Positions 9,090 to 18,740 of a stretch of 64,000 bases of DNA are shown here, piece by piece. Both the position numbers and the translations under genes were made by a program. Origin of the DNA: Catalimonadaceae bacterium JC749 (GTDB lineage Bacteria; Bacteroidota; Bacteroidia; Cytophagales; Cyclobacteriaceae). Every line of letters begins with the position of its first letter. Position 1 is the stretch's first letter. The stretch covers positions 275,100 to 339,099 of the forward strand of contig JAJNNC010000007.1 in NCBI GenBank assembly GCA_021730635.1. Direction: 5' to 3'. The notes below the pieces were generated by a model. That model was not told where the DNA came from. It saw nothing but the letters and a program-made list of their open reading frames with translations, and made no database searches.

Positions 9090-9869
9090 TTACTGGGTAA
9101 ATCCCTTCATGATACCTCGTTCGGAATTGCGTATAAACCGCAGGATTTCATCCCGCTCCTTGGAAGGGGTCATCGTGATTTCAATTTTATCAAGAGCCGC
9201 CGAATTACTCATGCCATTCAGGTAAATCATTCTGTAAATTTCCTGAATCTCATTGATCTTTTCGTTAGAATATCCTCTACGCCTTAAACCGATGGAGTTG
9301 ATGCCACTAAAGCCCAGCGGTTCCCGGGCAGCACGGGTGAAAGGCGGCACATCTTTTCTTACCAACGAGCCCCCCGAGATCATGGCATGTGACCCTATTT
9401 TGACAAACTGATGCACGGCACTCATACCACCAATAAAGGCAAAGTCATCGACCACTACGTGTCCGGCTACCTGCACGGTATTTGCCAGAATGCAGTGGTT
9501 TCCGATGACGCAGTCGTGCGCAATATGCACATAAGCCATCAGTAATACATTTTTACCGATCACTGTTTTATACCGGTCAATGGTGCCACGATTGATCGTA
9601 ACACACTCTCTGACCACGGTATTATCGCCAATGACCACGGTCGTTTCTTCACCAGCAAATTTCAGGTCTTGCGGAATAGCAGAAATTACAGCGCCCGGAA
9701 AAATTTTGCAGTTTCTTCCGATACGAGCGCCTTCCATAATGGTTACGTTTGAGCCAATCCAACTTCCTTCCTCAATTACTACATTTTTATGAATAGTGCT
9801 AAAGGGCTCAATCACCACATTATTGGCAATTTTCGCTTCAGGGTGTATATATGCTAAAGGTTGATTCAT
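9090..9869 (-). CDS. lpxA: Acyl-ACP--UDP-N-acetylglucosamine O-acyltransferase
   Basis: LpxA catalyses the first step of lipid A synthesis, moving a 3-hydroxyacyl chain from ACP to the 3-OH of UDP-GlcNAc in the cytoplasm. The 259-aa protein is a left-handed beta-helix with hexapeptide repeats throughout (IHPEAKIANNVVIEP, GSWIGSNVTIMEG, NHCILANTVQVAGHV), and the catalytic His region MAYVHIAHDCVIGNH. The C-terminal helical part (RRRGYSNEKINEIQEIYR) is typical. It lies 85 bp downstream of lpxC/fabZ in the same operon; this order, lpxD-lpxC/fabZ-lpxA, is common in Bacteroidota. Confidence 0.97.
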   Translation of the reverse strand: MNQPLAYIHPEAKIANNVVIEPFSTIHKNVVIEEGSWIGSNVTIMEGARIGRNCKIFPGAVISAIPQDLKFAGEETTVVIGDNTVVRECVTINRGTIDRYKTVIGKNVLLMAYVHIAHDCVIGNHCILANTVQVAGHVVVDDFAFIGGMSAVHQFVKIGSHAMISGGSLVRKDVPPFTRAAREPLGFSGINSIGLRRRGYSNEKINEIQEIYRMIYLNGMSNSAALDKIEITMTPSKERDEILRFIRNSERGIMKGFTQ

Positions 9870-9954
9870 GTAAGGATAATTTTATAGGTAAGGACAAATG
9901 GAACCTCGCCACTTTCATTGTCCCCTGTAAATAAAATTGTTAAAGGGCTCGGTT

Positions 9955-11352
9955 TCATGTGTCTTTTTTTACAATGCTTGCCGACATGGTAGCTTCACAA
10001 ACAAGGTGGTTACCAACATAAGCCTGACCCCGCATTTTAGCAATTCCTCTTTTGATGGGTGCCAGCAGTTCACACTTGATCACCAGCGTATCGCCTGGCA
10101 ATACCATTTTGCGGAATCTGCAATTTTCTATTGCTAAAAAGTAGGTCCAGTAATTTTCAGGATCCGGTACGGTACTCAGCACCAAGATACCACCGGTCTG
10201 TACCATCGCTTCTACCTGCAATACACCGGGCATGACCGGGTTGCCTGGAAAGTGCCCCTCAAAAAAGGGTTCATTGATGGTCACATTTTTAACACCACAC
10301 ACCGAAGATTCATCAAGATGGTAAATTTTATCTATCATCAAAAACGGATACCGGTGCGGCAGCATCTGACTGATCTGATTGATATTCAGCAGTGGCGGCA
10401 GCTTAGGATCATATTGCGGCAAAGAAGAATTATTGTTGGATATCATGGCCTTTTTTAATTTCTTAGCGAAAGCTACGTTAGCCGCATGACCCGGACGGGC
10501 TGCCAGTATCTGTGCTTTAAGAGGCCTGCCTGCCAGCGCCAGATCGCCTACCATATCTAACAACTTGTGCCGGGCAGGTTCATTTTTGTATCGTAATTCC
10601 ACATTATTCAGTATCCCTTCACTCTTGACCTCCACTTTGGGTTTGTTGAAAAGTTCTGCCAGATACTCCAATTCGTTTTCTTCTACTTTTCTGTCTACCA
10701 CTACAATGGCATTGTTGAGGTCGCCCCCTTTTATTAAGTTGTTTTTATGCAACATTTCCAGCTCATGCAGAAAGCAAAAAGTTCGGCAGGCAGCAATCTC
10801 TTTGGGAAACTGTGTGATATCGTTTAAGGAAGCATGCTGGCTACCCAACACCGGAGAATTATAATCGATCATGACCGTGACACGGTAATCGTCCAGGGGT
10901 AAGGCCGCAATTTCAACATTACGGGCAGGTTCGCGATAGAAGATACTCTCCTTTACTTCGAAAAAATTCCGCAGCGCATTTTGTTCTTCCGTACCCGCTT
11001 CCATCAAAGCTTCTACAAACATCTTGGAGCTGCCATCCATAATGGGAGGTTCAGGACCATCCAGTTGGATAAGCACATTGTCTATCTCTAAACCAACCAG
11101 AGAGGCCAGTGTATGCTCTACTGTATTCACCCTGGCTCCGCTTTGCTCTATTGTAGTACCCCGGGAAAGGTCTACCACATTGTCAACATCGGCATCCACG
11201 ATAGGCTGGCCTTCTATATCTATCCGTTGAAATTTTATACCATGATTAGGTTTGGCTGGCAAAAAAGTCATATTAGCTTTTACTCCGGTATGTAACCCTA
11301 CGCCGGATACGGTTACTGACTTTTTAATGGTGTGTTGTTTACTATTCATCAT
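9955..11352 (-). CDS. lpxC/fabZ: Bifunctional UDP-3-O-acyl-GlcNAc deacetylase / 3-hydroxyacyl-ACP dehydratase
   Basis: Fusion of the committed enzyme of lipid A synthesis and a fatty-acid dehydratase, characteristic of Bacteroidota. The N-terminal about 300 residues are LpxC: zinc-binding [30 protein letters not shown], and [12 protein letters not shown] with the remaining ligands. The C-terminal about 150 residues are FabZ, with [13 protein letters not shown] and the catalytic [18 protein letters not shown]. Joining the two lets one polypeptide balance hydroxyacyl-ACP use between phospholipid and lipid A. The gene starts directly after the lpxD stop (no spacer); a second ATG follows immediately. 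Confidence 0.97.
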   Translation of the reverse strand: MMNSKQHTIKKSVTVSGVGLHTGVKANMTFLPAKPNHGIKFQRIDIEGQPIVDADVDNVVDLSRGTTIEQSGARVNTVEHTLASLVGLEIDNVLIQLDGPEPPIMDGSSKMFVEALMEAGTEEQNALRNFFEVKESIFYREPARNVEIAALPLDDYRVTVMIDYNSPVLGSQHASLNDITQFPKEIAACRTFCFLHELEMLHKNNLIKGGDLNNAIVVVDRKVEENELEYLAELFNKPKVEVKSEGILNNVELRYKNEPARHKLLDMVGDLALAGRPLKAQILAARPGHAANVAFAKKLKKAMISNNNSSLPQYDPKLPPLLNINQISQMLPHRYPFLMIDKIYHLDESSVCGVKNVTINEPFFEGHFPGNPVMPGVLQVEAMVQTGGILVLSTVPDPENYWTYFLAIENCRFRKMVLPGDTLVIKCELLAPIKRGIAKMRGQAYVGNHLVCEATMSASIVKKDT

Positions 11353-12402
11353 TTATTTGTCCTCACTGCTGGGCAAATTTAATATTTTTTTTTCTAGTTC
11401 ATTGATACGAGCTACTAATTCAGGAAGGTTCTTAAAGGCAGCATAAGCCCTGAGGTATTTTTTCTGCTCAAAACTGGGGCTTCCCATTTCAATAGTATGA
11501 TCAGGCAGAGACTTACCAATACCAGATTGAGCAGCTACTTTGACATAATTACCTATCTGCAAATGCCCTATGATACCTACCTGTCCTGCGATGACACAAC
11601 CTTTGCCTACTTTAGTAGAACCGGAAATACCACTTTGAGCGGCCACCACCGTATTTTCTCCTATTTCAACATTATGGGCAATTTGTATAAGATTGTCCAG
11701 CTTGACCCCATCCTTAATAACAGTAGAGGCTAAAGTAGCACAGTCGATGGTCGTATTAGCGCCGATACTCACCCGATTCCCAATCACTACATTGCCCATT
11801 TGAGGAATAGCCCGGTAGCTTCCGTCGGCTTGAGGGGCAAAACCAAAACCATCGCTCCCAATGACCGCCCCAGCATGGATAACACAGGCTGACCCTATTT
11901 CTGTTCCTGGATATAGTTTCACACCACTGTAAAGAATGGTGTCATCTCCAATCTTCACATGATCGCCAATATAAACGTGAGGGTATATTTTCACATTATG
12001 ACCAATCTCACAACCCTGGCCGATATAGGAGAAAGCCCCTCTGTACACATGATCACCGATGGTAGCATCATCGGCTGCATAAGAAGGTTCTTCCACACCG
12101 GTTTTTTGCATGCTGACCTGCTTATGGTACTCTTCCAGCAAAGAAGTAAAGCCCAGATATGGGTCCTTTACCCGGATCAGGGTAACCTGTAAGGGTTTGC
12201 GAGGCTGGAAGTCTTTGTTAACAATAACAGCACTGGCTTTGGTGGTATAAATAGCAGCTTCGTACTTGGGATTAGACAGAAAGGATATGGTGCCTGGTTG
12301 TGCATCTTCAATTTTACTGAGTTGGTTCACACGTATAGAACCGTCTCCCTGAACCTCACCATCCAGGATTTCTGCAATGTAATCTACACTGAATTCAATC
12401 AT
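11353..12402 (-). CDS. lpxD: UDP-3-O-(3-hydroxyacyl)glucosamine N-acyltransferase
   Basis: LpxD adds the second hydroxyacyl chain, on the 2-amino group, in lipid A synthesis. The 349-aa protein has the N-terminal uridine-binding domain (MIEFSVDYIAEILDG) and a long hexapeptide-repeat beta-helix, with the catalytic His region in NLIQIAHNVEIGENTVVAAQ. The C-terminal helix includes FEQKKYLRAYAAFKNLPELV. I start at the ATG at 12402; an ATG at 12453 would run into the upstream HD gene and adds a non-family tail. It is 10 bp downstream of that gene and immediately upstream of lpxC/fabZ. Confidence 0.96.
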   Translation of the reverse strand: MIEFSVDYIAEILDGEVQGDGSIRVNQLSKIEDAQPGTISFLSNPKYEAAIYTTKASAVIVNKDFQPRKPLQVTLIRVKDPYLGFTSLLEEYHKQVSMQKTGVEEPSYAADDATIGDHVYRGAFSYIGQGCEIGHNVKIYPHVYIGDHVKIGDDTILYSGVKLYPGTEIGSACVIHAGAVIGSDGFGFAPQADGSYRAIPQMGNVVIGNRVSIGANTTIDCATLASTVIKDGVKLDNLIQIAHNVEIGENTVVAAQSGISGSTKVGKGCVIAGQVGIIGHLQIGNYVKVAAQSGIGKSLPDHTIEMGSPSFEQKKYLRAYAAFKNLPELVARINELEKKILNLPSSEDK

Positions 12403-12412
12403 AAAATTGTTT

Positions 12413-13666
12413 CTACAGATAGTTGAGCATGCTGCCTGTATGCAAATGTACACGCTTTGGCCAGCATAGGTAGTATTTTTTTACAATTCTGCTCATGGCT
12501 TTAATATGAGGCAGGTCTGACGCCTGAGCTATGTCAAAAACCTTGCCCTCCTTCGTTAGAATATTAATTTTCTGCCCCCCCGATACATAGGCGGCATTGC
12601 TGATGCTACCCCTTATTAAAAAGTAAGGTACATCTTCTGACGTTATTTTCATTTCTTTCACGATTTCTTTTTCCAGATCCGCTAGTACAGGCAACTTGAT
12701 CTCCTGGTGAGAAAGATGTATCCGAAACAATTTTCTGTCCAGCAGCATGCGGCAGAGCATCGCCAGCACCTTATCCCCATGATTTTGCCACTGCTTGATA
12801 GCGCTCCAGACGTCATAATCGTCCAGGGAGGTGAAGTTAGTTAAGCATTCTGAATTTTGCTCAAAATACTCGGCAGGAATTTGTTTCTCCAGAAAAAATC
12901 TGAGTGGAGGACTGGCAGGCACCATCCCTCCCGTAGCGGCCAGCGTCTTTACCCTCCGAATAATGGAAACCAGCATTTTTTCAGCACTGACGCTGGCTTT
13001 ATGCAAATAAACCTGCCAATACATCAGCCGGCGAGCATTCAGAAAGTTTTCAATACTATAAATCCCTTTTTCTTCTACCACAATCTGATCTTCCCACACA
13101 TCTAACATTTTGATAATACGGTTGGCACCTATTTCGCCTTCAGACACGCCTGTATAAAAGCAATCCCGCTTCAGATAGTCCAAACGGTCAATATCTAGCT
13201 GGCTGGATACCAACTGGTGAAAAAACTTTCGCTCATAGGCATCTGTAAAAATGCGTAAGGCGAGTTCTAAACTGCCACCCAGTTTCTCATACAGGTGTCT
13301 GATAATTAACTGAGACATCTGCTCATGCCCAAGGGGAAGCAGTTCGTATTCCAGGGCATGAGAAAATGGACCATGCCCTATATCGTGCAACAAAATGGCA
13401 ATTAGAGTAGCTTCACATTCCGTATCCGAAATTTCCTGGCCTTTGTTTCTTAAGCTTTCCAGGGTATTTTGCATCAGGTGCATAGAGCCTAAAGCATGAT
13501 GAAAACGAGTATGTAGCGCGCCCGGATATACATAATCTGCCATGCCCATCTGCTTGATCCTGCGAAGTCGCTGAAAATAGGGGTGTTCTATAATATCAAA
13601 AATCAGATCGGTGGGAATATTGATGAAGCCGTATACCGGATCATTAAAAACTTTTCTTTTATTCAA
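12413..13666 (-). CDS. HD-superfamily phosphohydrolase (dNTPase-like)
   Basis: A 417-aa metal-dependent hydrolase of the SAMHD1/dGTPase-related HD group. Metal ligands are visible: H in RFHHALGSMHLM, the HD pair in LLHDIGHGPFSHALE, and a later Asp in QLDIDRLDYLKRD. The N-terminus KVFNDPVYGFINIP is the usual family opening. Substrates of this subfamily (nucleotides or nucleic acid) are not settled. It begins the lpxD-lpxC/fabZ-lpxA-ABC run, 10 bp before lpxD; that linkage recurs in Bacteroidota but no mechanistic tie to lipid A is evident. It is divergent from porX. Confidence 0.9.
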   Translation of the reverse strand: MNKRKVFNDPVYGFINIPTDLIFDIIEHPYFQRLRRIKQMGMADYVYPGALHTRFHHALGSMHLMQNTLESLRNKGQEISDTECEATLIAILLHDIGHGPFSHALEYELLPLGHEQMSQLIIRHLYEKLGGSLELALRIFTDAYERKFFHQLVSSQLDIDRLDYLKRDCFYTGVSEGEIGANRIIKMLDVWEDQIVVEEKGIYSIENFLNARRLMYWQVYLHKASVSAEKMLVSIIRRVKTLAATGGMVPASPPLRFFLEKQIPAEYFEQNSECLTNFTSLDDYDVWSAIKQWQNHGDKVLAMLCRMLLDRKLFRIHLSHQEIKLPVLADLEKEIVKEMKITSEDVPYFLIRGSISNAAYVSGGQKINILTKEGKVFDIAQASDLPHIKAMSRIVKKYYLCWPKRVHLHTGSMLNYL

Positions 13667-13811
13667 GGTTTTTACTAACTTATGCTATTTACAATTTGTA
13701 CACACTCTGCTATCTTGCCTAAACTTTTTTTCATTTCATGGGTATATTGATACTAATGGAACGTCCGAAGTAGTTAATGGTTTTGTAACCTTCTAAAAAT
13801 CAACATTCTTG

Positions 13812-15371
13812 ATGCAAAGATATAATATTTTGTGGGCCGACGACGAGATAGATTTGTTGAAACCCCATACCCTGTTTCTGGAAAAGAAAGGATATGATGT
13901 AACTACTGTCAACAGTGGGGCTGATGCCATAGAAAAAATAGAGAAGATGAATTTTGACATCGTTTTCCTGGATGAAAACATGCCCGGTATGACTGGTTTG
14001 GAAACGCTGGATTATATTAAAGCCGCCAAACCCAATGTGCCGGTTGTGATGATTACCAAGAGCGAAGAAGAAATGATCATGGAGCAGGCGATTGGGGCAA
14101 AAATCAGCGATTATCTCATCAAACCACTAAACCCTAACCAGATTTTGCTGTCTATTAAAAAAATCCTGGAAAATAAAAGGTTGGTTTCTGAAAAAACCAA
14201 TCTGAGTTATCAGCAGGATTTCCGCAACATCAGCATGGCCTATAACGATGAAATGAGCCATCAGGAGTGGGTAGAAGTATACCGAAAACTGATTTTCTGG
14301 GAACTGGAAATAGACAATACAGAGGAGAAAAGCATGTCCGAAGTGCTGGATATGCAAAAAGATGAGGCGAATTCTAACTTTGCCAAATTTGTCATCGAAA
14401 ATTATGAATCCTGGCTCAACGATGTCAATGCCGAGAAGCCTTTGCTTTCTCACCAGCTGATGGTCAAAAAGGTATTGCCGCAATTGACCGATGGACAACC
14501 TCTCTTCTTTATCATTATTGATAACTTAAGGTATGATCAGTGGAAAATTATTGAGCCCATCGTCACTGATTATTTCAATGTGGTAGAGGAAGATGCTTTC
14601 TATTCTATTCTGCCCACAACCACTGCTTATTCAAGAAATGCCATTTTCTCAGGTATGCTACCCTCCGATATGGCCAAATACCACCCTGATATCTGGGTCG
14701 GTGAAGATCAGGAAGAAGGGAAAAACAACCACGAATTTGAATTTCTGAAGAGGCAACTCAAAAAGAACCGGCTCGATATCAAATGCAGTTATCACAAAAT
14801 TACGCAAACCCAACAGGGGCGGCAGTTGGTAGACTCTATCAACAACCTCATGGGTAATCAGCTGAATGTGATTGTCTATAATTTTGTAGATATGCTTTCG
14901 CATGCCCGTACAGAGCTGGAAGTCATCAGAGAATTAGCTCCCGATGAATCGGCTTACCGTTCTATTACCAAATCATGGCTGTTGCACTCACCCCTGCTGG
15001 ATCTACTGAAAAAGATGTCAAGAACCAATGCCAAAGTGGTGCTGGCCACCGACCATGGAACGGTGCGGGTCAAGCGGCCTGCCAAAATTATCGGAGACCG
15101 CAACACCAACACCAATCTGCGATACAAGCAGGGCAAAAATCTGAATTTTGAGAGCAATAAAATTTTTGCTGTAAAAAAACCTGAGGGTTTATTTCTGCCA
15201 CGGGTCAACGTATCCACCACCTATGCTTTTGCCACACAGGATTACTTTTTTGCTTATCCCAACAATTATAATTACTATGTGAACTACTATAAAGATACCT
15301 TTCAGCATGGCGGGGTTTCTTTGGAGGAAATGATTGTCCCAGTAATTACTTTATCGCCTAAGAATGCCTGA
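13812..15371 (+). CDS. porX: PorX-type response regulator with PglZ (alkaline-phosphatase-like) domain
   Basis: PorX is the response regulator that, with the PorY kinase, controls type 9 secretion in Bacteroidota; its PglZ domain is a zinc phosphodiesterase active on cyclic/linear oligonucleotides. The 519-aa protein has a receiver domain (WADDEIDLLKP, phospho-acceptor Asp54 in VFLDENMPGM, Lys in YLIKPLNP), a helical linker, and PglZ with metal-site segments IIIDNLRYDQWK, the catalytic Thr region ILPTTTAYSRN, and ATDHGTVRV. It overlaps tsaE by 8 nt. The TTG three bases upstream is less likely than this ATG. No PorY-like kinase is adjacent; the kinase at 2232 is paired with its own OmpR-type regulator. 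Confidence 0.94.
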   Translation: MQRYNILWADDEIDLLKPHTLFLEKKGYDVTTVNSGADAIEKIEKMNFDIVFLDENMPGMTGLETLDYIKAAKPNVPVVMITKSEEEMIMEQAIGAKISDYLIKPLNPNQILLSIKKILENKRLVSEKTNLSYQQDFRNISMAYNDEMSHQEWVEVYRKLIFWELEIDNTEEKSMSEVLDMQKDEANSNFAKFVIENYESWLNDVNAEKPLLSHQLMVKKVLPQLTDGQPLFFIIIDNLRYDQWKIIEPIVTDYFNVVEEDAFYSILPTTTAYSRNAIFSGMLPSDMAKYHPDIWVGEDQEEGKNNHEFEFLKRQLKKNRLDIKCSYHKITQTQQGRQLVDSINNLMGNQLNVIVYNFVDMLSHARTELEVIRELAPDESAYRSITKSWLLHSPLLDLLKKMSRTNAKVVLATDHGTVRVKRPAKIIGDRNTNTNLRYKQGKNLNFESNKIFAVKKPEGLFLPRVNVSTTYAFATQDYFFAYPNNYNYYVNYYKDTFQHGGVSLEEMIVPVITLSPKNA

Positions 15372-15798
15372 AACCCATCCGGTATTGCTTTGTAGAAATA
15401 TCAGTGAAATTGGTCAGACGGCACAGCAGATTATCCGCTTTGCCGGAGAGGAAAAGGTATGGCTTTTCTATGGAGGCATGGGAGCGGGTAAGACTACACT
15501 GATTAAAGCAATTTGTCATATCTTTGGTGTTCAGGATTTGGTAAATAGTCCTACCTTTGCCTTGGTGAATGAATACCGGAATGAAAAATATCAGGCCTTT
15601 TACCATTTTGATTTCTACCGGATTCAGCATCCGGAAGAGGCATTGGATATAGGCGTAGAGGATTATTTTTATTCAGGAGACTACTGCTTTGTGGAGTGGC
15701 CTTCCCATGTTGATGTTTTACTTCCTGAAAGAAACCTCAGTGTTACCATAGAAGTGAACAGCGATCAAAGCAGAAGTATTTATCTACATAAGATATGA
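15364..15798 (+). CDS. tsaE: tRNA threonylcarbamoyladenosine biosynthesis ATPase TsaE
   Basis: TsaE is the ATPase that helps the TsaBD complex make the universal t6A modification at position 37 of ANN-decoding tRNAs. The 144-aa protein has Walker A GGMGAGKTTLIKAIC, the switch-I-like segment NSPTFALVNEY, and HFDFYRI plus FVEWPSHVDVLLPE near the end, all family hallmarks. It overlaps porX by 8 nt and ald by 4 nt, so translation of the three genes should be coupled. Confidence 0.96.
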   Translation: MPETHPVLLCRNISEIGQTAQQIIRFAGEEKVWLFYGGMGAGKTTLIKAICHIFGVQDLVNSPTFALVNEYRNEKYQAFYHFDFYRIQHPEEALDIGVEDYFYSGDYCFVEWPSHVDVLLPERNLSVTIEVNSDQSRSIYLHKI

Positions 15799-17021
15799 GC
15801 GATCAATTAAAAACCGGTTTTAAAGAGTTGGCCAAAGAGCAGGCACTTTACCCGCAGGAACAGTTGCTGAAAGTAAAAGAAGGGAGCCGCTCTCTTAATA
15901 TGGGGATGCCCCGAGAAATTTCTTTGCAGGAAAACAGGCTCATCCTGACACCTGAATCGGTGGCTGTATTAACCGGATCGGGACATGAAATTATTGTGGA
16001 AACAGGCGCTGGCAATGGCTCTAAATTTTCTGACAATGAGTATAGCGAAGCGGGCGCCAAGATTGTCTACTCTGCCAAGGAAGCTTATGAAACCGACATT
16101 GTATTAAAAGTAGAACCTCCCACGCTGGAAGAAATAGAGTTTATCAAGCCTAACACCAGTTTGATATCTGCTTTACAGCTCGGTAACCAGAAACCGGAAT
16201 TTATTCAGGCACTGAATAAGCGAAAGATTACAGGCATCGCTTTCGAATTTATTGAAGACAAAGTAGGAGGGATGCCTGTGGTGAGAGCCATGAGCGAAAT
16301 TGCCGGAAGTACTGTCATGACCATTGCTGCGCAGTATCTTAGCAGTGCGACCAACGGACGGGGTGTGATCCTGGGAGGAATCACCGGCGTGCCTCCTACC
16401 AAGGTCATCATTTTGGGAGCAGGTACCGTAGGCGAGTATGCAGCCCGGGCTGCCATAGGACTCGGCGCACAGGTTATGGTTTTTGACAACCAGTTGTATA
16501 AACTCAGAAGAATCAAACATGCGTTAGGACAACAGATTTATACATCCACGATGGATCTCTCCACGCTGAGTGAAGCCTTGGAACAAGCAGATGTCCTGAT
16601 TGGTGCTATCCGGGCAGAAAAAGGCACAAACCGAGTAGTCGTCACGGAAGAAATGGTAGCTAATATGAAAGAAGAGTCTGTCATTATTGATGTCAGCATT
16701 GACCAGGGAGGGTGCATAGAAACTTCCGAACTGACGACCCTGAAAAAACCGGTGTTCAGAAAATACAATGTCATCCATTACTGTGTTCCTAATATTGCCT
16801 CCCGGGTCGCCCGGACCGCTACTACTGCTTTCAGCAATATCTTTACCCCTATCCTGCTGCAAACCGCTGACATGGGAGGCATCGATGAGATGATGTACAC
16901 CCATAAGTGGTTTATGAAAGGCGTGTATACCTATCGGGGAAGTCTGACCAATGCCGCCATCGGACGCAAGTTTAACATAAAGTTTAAAGATCTCAACCTG
17001 CTGATGGCTGCCAGATTCTGA
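15795..17021 (+). CDS. ald: Alanine dehydrogenase
   Basis: NAD-dependent alanine dehydrogenase of the AlaDH/PNT family, interconverting L-alanine and pyruvate plus ammonium. The 408-aa protein has the N-terminal substrate domain (GMPREISLQENRLILTPESV) with the LKVEPPTLEE segment and a Rossmann NAD-binding motif VIILGAGTVGEYAARAA. DVSIDQGGCIETS and YNVIHYCVPNIAS are family-specific. It begins with about 36 residues more than the short bacterial enzymes. It overlaps tsaE by 4 nt and ends 18 bp before a convergent gene. Confidence 0.93.
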   Translation: MSDQLKTGFKELAKEQALYPQEQLLKVKEGSRSLNMGMPREISLQENRLILTPESVAVLTGSGHEIIVETGAGNGSKFSDNEYSEAGAKIVYSAKEAYETDIVLKVEPPTLEEIEFIKPNTSLISALQLGNQKPEFIQALNKRKITGIAFEFIEDKVGGMPVVRAMSEIAGSTVMTIAAQYLSSATNGRGVILGGITGVPPTKVIILGAGTVGEYAARAAIGLGAQVMVFDNQLYKLRRIKHALGQQIYTSTMDLSTLSEALEQADVLIGAIRAEKGTNRVVVTEEMVANMKEESVIIDVSIDQGGCIETSELTTLKKPVFRKYNVIHYCVPNIASRVARTATTAFSNIFTPILLQTADMGGIDEMMYTHKWFMKGVYTYRGSLTNAAIGRKFNIKFKDLNLLMAARF

Positions 17022-17039
17022 CGACCCTACCGTATCTTT

Positions 17040-17867
17040 TCATTCTGCGTCGGCCACTACAATTTCTTTAAAATTTCCCAAATCCAGCGTCCAGTCATAA
17101 TCTTTAAATTCCAGTTCCGGCTTGCTATCCTGAGGAATAATATTGTGTTTCTTGAGAAAATTCCGGATACCATTTTTGCCACCAAAATCGCCGCGAAACC
17201 AGCTAAAGAGGGAAGTCACTGCCACTTTTTCCTCTTCCGATTGATAGGTGCTGGTTTTTTGCAGGTATTGCCGGGTAGCAATCTCCAGTTGCTGATCCAT
17301 CACTTTGGCCTCATACACCGCCACTTCCGGACAACTGGCCGCACCACAGTTCAGGGCGAAGTGTATGCGCCCGTCGGTTTTGTCTACCCGAAAGGTCTTC
17401 TCATATTCACTGGCAAAAGGATCTTTGATCAGCCCCAGCAACCACTTAACCTTGGAACCCCGGATAATGCCATGTTCTATATCGTCAAAACTCAGCGCCT
17501 GCCCTGCGATGGTCACCCGATCCTCCCCAAAGAATGCGCCCCTGTCTTCAAATAACTCTGGTTTTTCAGAAAGGATGAGTTGCACATAGGCATTGTATAT
17601 ATTGATCCAGAACGCTTTTTTGGCTTCATCGTTGCTAAGCTCTGCCGCCAGAGAAGCGACAGGCGCTTCTGCCAATGTTTTTTGAATATCAGCATAGGGG
17701 GTGTTGTTCTTAGCGGCCAATACCAGATCCCTGGAAAGCTCCACATATTGATAGGTTTTGTTCATATCAGCTTTCAGCGTATTTCCACTGTCTTTGGCAG
17801 AACTGCACATACTCAAAGTGTAATTGACAGAAAGAAACAACAAAGATATTTTTATCAGTTTTCTCAT
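17040..17867 (-). CDS. DUF547 domain-containing protein, probable lipoprotein
   Basis: A 275-aa exported protein of unknown function. The start at 17867 gives a signal peptide (MRKLIKISLLFLSVNYTLSM) followed by Cys, a poor lipobox with Met at -1, so lipidation is uncertain. The DUF547 core is clear: KKAFWINIYNAYVQLIL, the GIIRGSKVKWLLG segment and IHFALNCGAASCPEV. The ALNCGA/SCP motif with two Cys resembles a catalytic Cys site, but activity is not established. It is convergent with ald and divergent from the next glycosyltransferase. Confidence 0.85.
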   Translation of the reverse strand: MRKLIKISLLFLSVNYTLSMCSSAKDSGNTLKADMNKTYQYVELSRDLVLAAKNNTPYADIQKTLAEAPVASLAAELSNDEAKKAFWINIYNAYVQLILSEKPELFEDRGAFFGEDRVTIAGQALSFDDIEHGIIRGSKVKWLLGLIKDPFASEYEKTFRVDKTDGRIHFALNCGAASCPEVAVYEAKVMDQQLEIATRQYLQKTSTYQSEEEKVAVTSLFSWFRGDFGGKNGIRNFLKKHNIIPQDSKPELEFKDYDWTLDLGNFKEIVVADAE

Positions 17868-18013
17868 GAGTTCATTGATTTTGCCGCCACCCCTTCTTGT
17901 GGGTATCAGAAATCTGTTTTCGGCAATACATACGTAAATTACATAATAACCGGATGGCATTAATTCTTGTTCAAAGAGATTAACCATCCCTATTTTCAAA
18001 GTAAATTTTACTT

Positions 18014-18715
18014 ATGAATATCAGTGTCATCATTCCGACATTCAATGAAGAAGGATACATTTCCTCTTTAGTCCGTCATTTACAGCAATACAACACGGGC
18101 CAATTAACAGAGATACTGGTGATAGACGGCGGCAGTTCGGATCAAACCGTACAAAACGCGCAGCAGGCAGGTGCCAGGGTGCTGAGATCACCAAAAAAGG
18201 GAAGGGCTATTCAGATGAATACAGGTGCCAGACATGCCAGTGGAGACATTTTGTATTTTGTACATGCCGATGTTCTTCCACCCAGCACTTATCTGCAAGA
18301 CATCATAGAAGCAGTGGAGAAAGGTTATCCCATAGGTTGTTGTCGAACGCAGTTTGATTCCCAGAAATTAATGTTGAAAATCAATGGCTATTGCAGCCGT
18401 TTCGACGGTCTGATGTGCCGGGGAGGTGACCAGACACTTTTTGTTACAAAAACCTTGTTTGAGCATCTTGATGGTTATGACGAATACTATTCGGTAATGG
18501 AGGAGTACGATTTTATCCGGCGGGCCAGACTACAGGCAAAATTTAAGATCGTTTCCAGCCAGGCAAGTGTATCAGCCAGAAAGTATGACAGCAACAGTTA
18601 CTTTAAGGTAAACTTAGCCAATTTGATTGTCTTCACCATGTTCCGACTAGGATACCCACCCGATACCTTACGGAGAGCCTACTATAAAATGATAAAGTAC
18701 CCTGCTGCAAAATGA
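18014..18715 (+). CDS. Glycosyltransferase family 2 (TIGR04283-like)
   Basis: A 233-aa GT-A enzyme with ISVIIPTFNEEGYIS at the N-terminus, a DGGSSDQT loop, and a metal-binding FVHADVLPPS (DxD-like HAD). It contains GRAIQMNTGA, characteristic of the TIGR04283 family, which in other organisms sits next to rSAM/selenodomain proteins; no such neighbour is present here. No TM segment. The sugar and acceptor cannot be predicted. Confidence 0.85.
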   Translation: MNISVIIPTFNEEGYISSLVRHLQQYNTGQLTEILVIDGGSSDQTVQNAQQAGARVLRSPKKGRAIQMNTGARHASGDILYFVHADVLPPSTYLQDIIEAVEKGYPIGCCRTQFDSQKLMLKINGYCSRFDGLMCRGGDQTLFVTKTLFEHLDGYDEYYSVMEEYDFIRRARLQAKFKIVSSQASVSARKYDSNSYFKVNLANLIVFTMFRLGYPPDTLRRAYYKMIKYPAAK

Positions 18716-18740
18716 GCCAAGTCGGGCAAAAAAAATTATA

